Assembly: GCF_025370935.1 (NCBI RefSeq)
Contig: NC_133498.1
Coordinates: 10,652,713 to 10,716,712, forward strand
DNA length: 64,000 nt
Reading direction: 5' to 3'
Source of the DNA: Choristoneura fumiferana
Taxonomy: Eukaryota > Arthropoda > Insecta > Lepidoptera > Tortricidae
The notes beneath the pieces were generated by a model. The model had not been told where the DNA came from and searched no databases. It was given only the letters and a program-made list of their open reading frames with translations. Made by a program: the position numbers and the translations under genes. Shown here in pieces: positions 46,001-52,000 of this stretch (position 1 is its first letter; the number at the start of each line of letters is the position of its first letter).

Positions 46001-49000
46001 TCGAGTTGTCGTCCACGAGGATGATCTCCTTCAGGTACACGAACTCCGACGCGGGGTCCTGCCCGCGGTAGCCTGCGGTGCGACACGCGCACGGTTAAGG
46101 CATGCACACACCCGGCACAAGGCTATATAATAGTTACTACGAAAGGGCCAGTTTACACGTGCAGGAAAAACCGAGCAAGTTGTATTGCATTGCGAGGCCG
46201 TAAGGCGAACGAGTTCGACGTGATCAAGCAAACGGCCGCAACGCAAGGCAATGAAACTTGTTAAATTTTCCTTCCAGGTCAAATAAAACTGAGTTAGGCA
46301 GATTCGACATTCGATAGATGTGGAGAGCAATGGCGCAGCTATCGGAAGACGTGGCCTCCACGCGCTGGGGGCCCAGTGGCGGCGCAGGACCTTTTGGCGT
46401 GGGCAAAATATATTTTGCGAGGCTCTATGATGGCACACCACTGACACCACACATTAGAGCAAAGCCCTACACACCTGTGGCAAACTACAAATTAGACGAC
46501 GGATTTACGGGCACGAGGCCCCTTAGCCCGCGAGGCCGTAGGCAGCTAGCGGCACTCACCCAGCTTGGCGCGGTCTGCGGGGCTGGCATGGCGGTGCCAG
46601 GGCTGGTCGCGGCGCGCCGTGTTGAGCACGCTCCAGACGGTCCGCAGCACGACGGAGTACGGCTCGTTGTGGAAGATGATGATGACGGACGCCGACGGCA
46701 GCTCCGCGTCGTACGTCACGCGCTTGCACGCCGGATTGCGGTGGTCTGCCGGCAAACAGGAATAACACTCAACTTCACCTCTATGTACGAAGCAGAGCGG
46801 GGCGAATTTCTTATCGTTTCTCAACGATGTAGTGTAAAAATTCCAAAAGTTCCAGTCTACCGACGCGGAATCGGCTTTAGCGAAAAAGTTGTCCTCCCGT
46901 CGGTAAACGTCGTTTCGCGTCGGCCGAGCCGATCGACGTCTTTTTCGCTCTTATTGCGTGGACATAAAGAATTTTTTGAGCGGCTAAAGCCGATTCCACG
47001 TCGGCAGGTTTGGGAAGATACTTAGCGTTCAAAGTCCGAGATCGGCTCAACAGGAGCACCCTTTGGCATGCTAAGTTAAACTATCCCTTGCTGAGCGGCC
47101 CGTCTGGCAGCTCGCCCTCTTTTCAGTAAGCTGTAAAAGCCATCTGAGGCTAACAACAGTCCGTCCGAAAAGCAAAGCTATGAAATGACGCCGAACCCAA
47201 GTAATTCAAGATCTACCTGATTCATCACTATAACTTTCATCATCAGTCATCCGGACATTGATGAAGAATGGCTCAAGTTTCCCGTCTGTTGTTGTCATTT
47301 TCTTTGTTAATTATCAATATCAATCACGTGTTCGTGCTAATGTGAATGACCTTGTTTACAATTTGTCGCAATTCAATTCATTGCTTGCTGTTTACAGACT
47401 GATTTTCAGTGTTTATTAATTTCATCTAAAAACAAAACAGCGAAGCGCAACTAACTGTACAAATTATTAAGAAATTATTAAGGTATTAAAATAAAAGACA
47501 AATGTGGGTCAATTTAAACTCGCAAGGTGCGGGTCTAGCACATAGGTACAATACAATACAATACTATACAATTACTATTTATTGTACACCAGAAATAGTA
47601 AGCGATCCAGAAAACAAGGTACACAGAGAAAATTACAAGGTAAGCAATAGGCGGCCTTATCGCTTAAGAGCGATCTCTTCCAGGCAACCTTTTTACATAA
47701 AGAAGGAAGGACTAGTTCACAGCAGGTGGTGCATCAACAGTAGATCACAAAATTAAAACGCAACAAAAACACATCTACACATACACATTATCGTACATAT
47801 AATACACGTCTAAAATAAATATAGGCAATGGGATAAACAGCCACATATAAATAAACTAGGATAAAGCTAATTATTACACGATGACAGACATACATAGATA
47901 CATACATTGTAAGTTAACCCTTTTCCAGGCCCCGCGAATTTAGATGAGCTACCACAAAATAAATCATAGTACAGTATTAGGTTGTTTACGAAAAATATTT
48001 TTAATGAATTCAAATCATTTTGTACCATATTGTAATATTTGTGTACATTTATGTGGTTGCTATAGGAGGCCTGTAAAAAAGCTTGTAAAATAGCAATACC
48101 TACTGTTGGGATGTTGGCTTTCAGTTTATTAATTAACACCTTGTAGATACTCTGATCAAGTTAACGAGCTATTGCTGCGAGAACACAGCCTCGTGTGATT
48201 AGCTGAGACACGCTGCTGAAAGCGCGAACTAATCAGCTGGTTACCGGCGTGACTCGAACCGATCAGGCGTGACTGTGTTGATGTGTTCTCAGTTCTACTT
48301 CGTTAGCATGAATAGAGCATAACGTAAACGCGAAAAGTGAATTGCAATGGATATCTCACTCTACTTCCCTTAATGCAACTATTGCTATTTCTTTTCCGCT
48401 TTTGTACATTTACAAATTCCCTCCTTCAATTTAAAGCTGTATTTCCAATAGATGTGCGAGGGTGTGTGGTGTTGCGAGGAAGAAACGCTTCATTGCCATA
48501 TCCTCGCTCCGCCGCGCTGTTTCCACCAGAGATGTGCTGTACGAGAAGTAAGCGAAGCGTTTCTATTGGATCATGAAAAACACATTCCTCGCACACTTTG
48601 GTGGAAATGCAGCCTTATTATGTCCCCAGAAAATATATACTTGTCGGTTGTTATAAATTTCGTTCTTATAATGACTGAACACGCATGAATTTTGTTTATA
48701 TGTAACATATTCGAAGTGAAATTAGGACAATTGTTGTTATCCAAATAATTAGACACCGTCGCGGGGGTTCACATTTACTCCGATGTTATCAGTGTTACCC
48801 GCTACCCGCCGCTACCCGCCGCTACCCGCAGTAGTAAAGTGCACTGATAAGCTCAGCGCATTTCACGCATCGCGATATTCGCAGCCGACACGCCGTGTCA
48901 TTACCGGCGATTGCTGATAACGAATTTCTTTAATAAGCAAGATTCTGTGGCGGCGCAGGACCTAAATTTGGCGTGGGCGAGATTAACCCGTTACCAGGCC

Positions 49001-52000
49001 CCTTATAACTAGCGTGTCTTCATACGTACTTTATATACTGTCACAACCGTATTTAACGCCTTGTAAAAAATGTATTTACGAAAGTCGGAGATGTTCTTTT
49101 ATACCAGAAATAAAAATGTGGGTTACGGTTATCCCATCGCCTGTCTAAGTAATTAACTGTCATACTCGATTTTGTCTTATTATATTCTTGATCAGGCGAA
49201 GGGATATACTCCTCCCACATCTTATTCTTCAGGGAAAGTCTTTAAAAGGCGATTTTACAGCTAGGTACATGAATTCGCTCTAGGTTGAACACAAAAACAG
49301 TTTTATTACTTACGCGAGTTTTTATGACACGACAAGACAATTTACCGGGCCATGGGAAGAATAGCTCCCGCACAGTTAAACTCTAATAAGGCCATGGGAT
49401 AATGTCAACCCACATCCTAATTTTGGTCATACACAAAAATGCATGAATATTTAGCAATGTTTAAGATTATATTACCTTTCAACACTCAAAATCTATAAAA
49501 TATCAAAAAATTGTTCGATCTATGTACTTCTGTTTCATAGAAATTAAGGAAAGTGTTCCAATTTCTCCGTAGTTTACTGAAATTAGAGTTCAAGTGAATC
49601 TAAACAGCTGCCAAAGATATATTACGCGATTTAGAAGCGTGTTGTGAATGAAGATAATAAAATACTATTTTCAGGGATCGACAAAATATTTTGTAGGAGG
49701 TTTGGAGTTAAAACCTGACTACGGTAACCGATATAAGATGTGGGAGGAATATATCCCTTCGCCTGGTAACGCCTGGTGGGTCGTCTGTTACGGCTATTAG
49801 GGCCTGGACACATGTCGCCGGTACGGTGCCGTCTACGGTGTCACGGCGCGGCGCCGTCAAACGGCGTCGTGCCGAAACACGGTGCCGCGTACGGTGCCGT
49901 ACACGGCGCCGCGAACGGCGTCGTACCACGGCGCGGTGCCGTGTACGACGCCGTGCACGGTGCATCGCTTGGTAGTTTAATTTTATTTCTTACCTTATAG
50001 TTAGTCCAAGCATTTCCAAAGGCTCAACAGGTTTTCTGAATACGTATTGCTTTTGTATACGACTCGCTATCTTGGATAACAGTTCTTCAAAAGTTGATAT
50101 GGTCATTCTAAAATACTCGTAAAATTTGTCATCCCCACATATTTTCAGTCCTTCATATTTTCTCTTAAAATGACCTCCATCATGGTTCATTAAAGACATG
50201 TATGGATTCACCCAATATCTTCGTTTCTGTTTTTTCTTCATTCGTCGTCTTAGCAGTAGGAGCAGGAGAATACGTTTTTCTTGGTCCATGTCAAGGCAAA
50301 AACTGTATACTTGTATATATTTAAAACGACAATTGTTTTGTATATTTGAACCGATGGTTGTACTTGCGTGTTATGCGTTCAGCAGCAAAACGAAAACTAG
50401 TTAAACTACCAAGCGATGCACCGTGAACGGCGTCGTACCACGGCACCGCGCCGTGGTACGACGCCGTTCGCGGCGCCGTGTACGGCACCGTAGGCGGCAC
50501 CGTGTTTCGGCACGACGCCGTTTGACGGCGCCGCGCCGTGACACCGTAGACGGCACCGTACCGGCGACATGTGTCCAGGCCCTTAGACTTGCAAGAAAAA
50601 TCCTGCGAGTAGCATTATAGCCGTAACAGACGATCGAACAATCCGGCGGACCGAGAGGAACGCAGCCATCTGTTAGAATGGGATATCCATACCAGACAGT
50701 TGTGTCCCTCTCGGTCCGCCGGACCGTTCGATCGTCTGTTACGGCTATTACATTGCGCGCTCGATTGACCAGTACAAACTCGTTGGCTTTACGGCCTTGC
50801 AATGTAATGCAATTTGCACGATTTTTCTTGCTAGTCTAAACTCGGCTTAACGCGCAGATGCGATCGCATCCACCATCTCTTTCTGCCGTCATCGTACACC
50901 GTGTGACAGAAAGAAGTGGTGAAAGCGATTGTGATTCCGCGAGTTAGACAATAAGGCCTCAGTTTAGATCTGCAACAAATGTCGTGCAAATTGCTTTACA
51001 TTGCTGCGCTTGATTGAGCACTTCAGACTCGTTCGCTTTACACACTCGCAATGAAGCGTAAACCGAGCTTTACAATTAAATTTCTCACGAGTACAAATAC
51101 ATTGCGGGCCCTGGATAATCCATTATATCTTCACAACTCGGTAGCTCGCAATCTATACCTGCTCAAGTATGGCTCGTATTGTGAAAATCCAGCTATACAG
51201 GAAAATACGCACAAGGGTAGCAAAGAGCGTAGTCAGCGGTATCGGCAATTTTTGAAATAATATTAGTTTTTCTTTTACAAATACTTATATAATTTTAGTC
51301 GCAAATGTGATGAAAAACATTGTATGTCGCACGGACGGTACTAGAATTACGAACATCGACTCATTAAACTTCTAATAGACTCTCGTTCGTAATTCCTTAT
51401 TTACCGCCCTTAAGACACAATGTACTAAAATACCATAAAAAGTTAATGTTGCGTGTGAAGTTCCCAATACGCACTGGGCCCGCGTGTGAACTACGGCCCA
51501 AGTGTTCTCATTCAGAGAGGACTATGCCCAGCAGTGGGACGTGTATAGGCTGGGTAGTATTGCACCTACATACGATTCGGACCGATTGGAATGAGTACCC
51601 TGAATGTACCCCCTGGAATAGTGAAAAAGTTAAGCTTCTAAGTCAACACAATCAAATTATGTATTTATAGTCATAAAAAATGTGTTCTCATACAAATTAT
51701 TAGGTACTTCTATTCATCTTAAAAACTTGAGGTCCCCGTGATCCCCGTCCCACATCTGTCCAGCCATTTTAGAGCGAGTAACAAATTCTTACAAACTTTA
51801 CCATTTATATTATTCGGAGTATTTTTGTTGGATTTATCTTCACTAAATATCAAGTTTCAATGTTATGGTACATCTGTGTATATTTAGCTTGCAAGTATGT
51901 CCATCCTAAAGGGCTGTGACCATGATCACCCACAATCCCAACGCGTCTTACGACAACAGAGGGGCCACATCTGGTTAAATAAGCTTTCAAAACCAGCTAA

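Noticed and set aside
46318..47025. 235-residue plus-strand open frame
   Set aside because: It is antisense to Pgant9 exon 2 and runs through a palindromic repeat; the minus strand explains the sequence.
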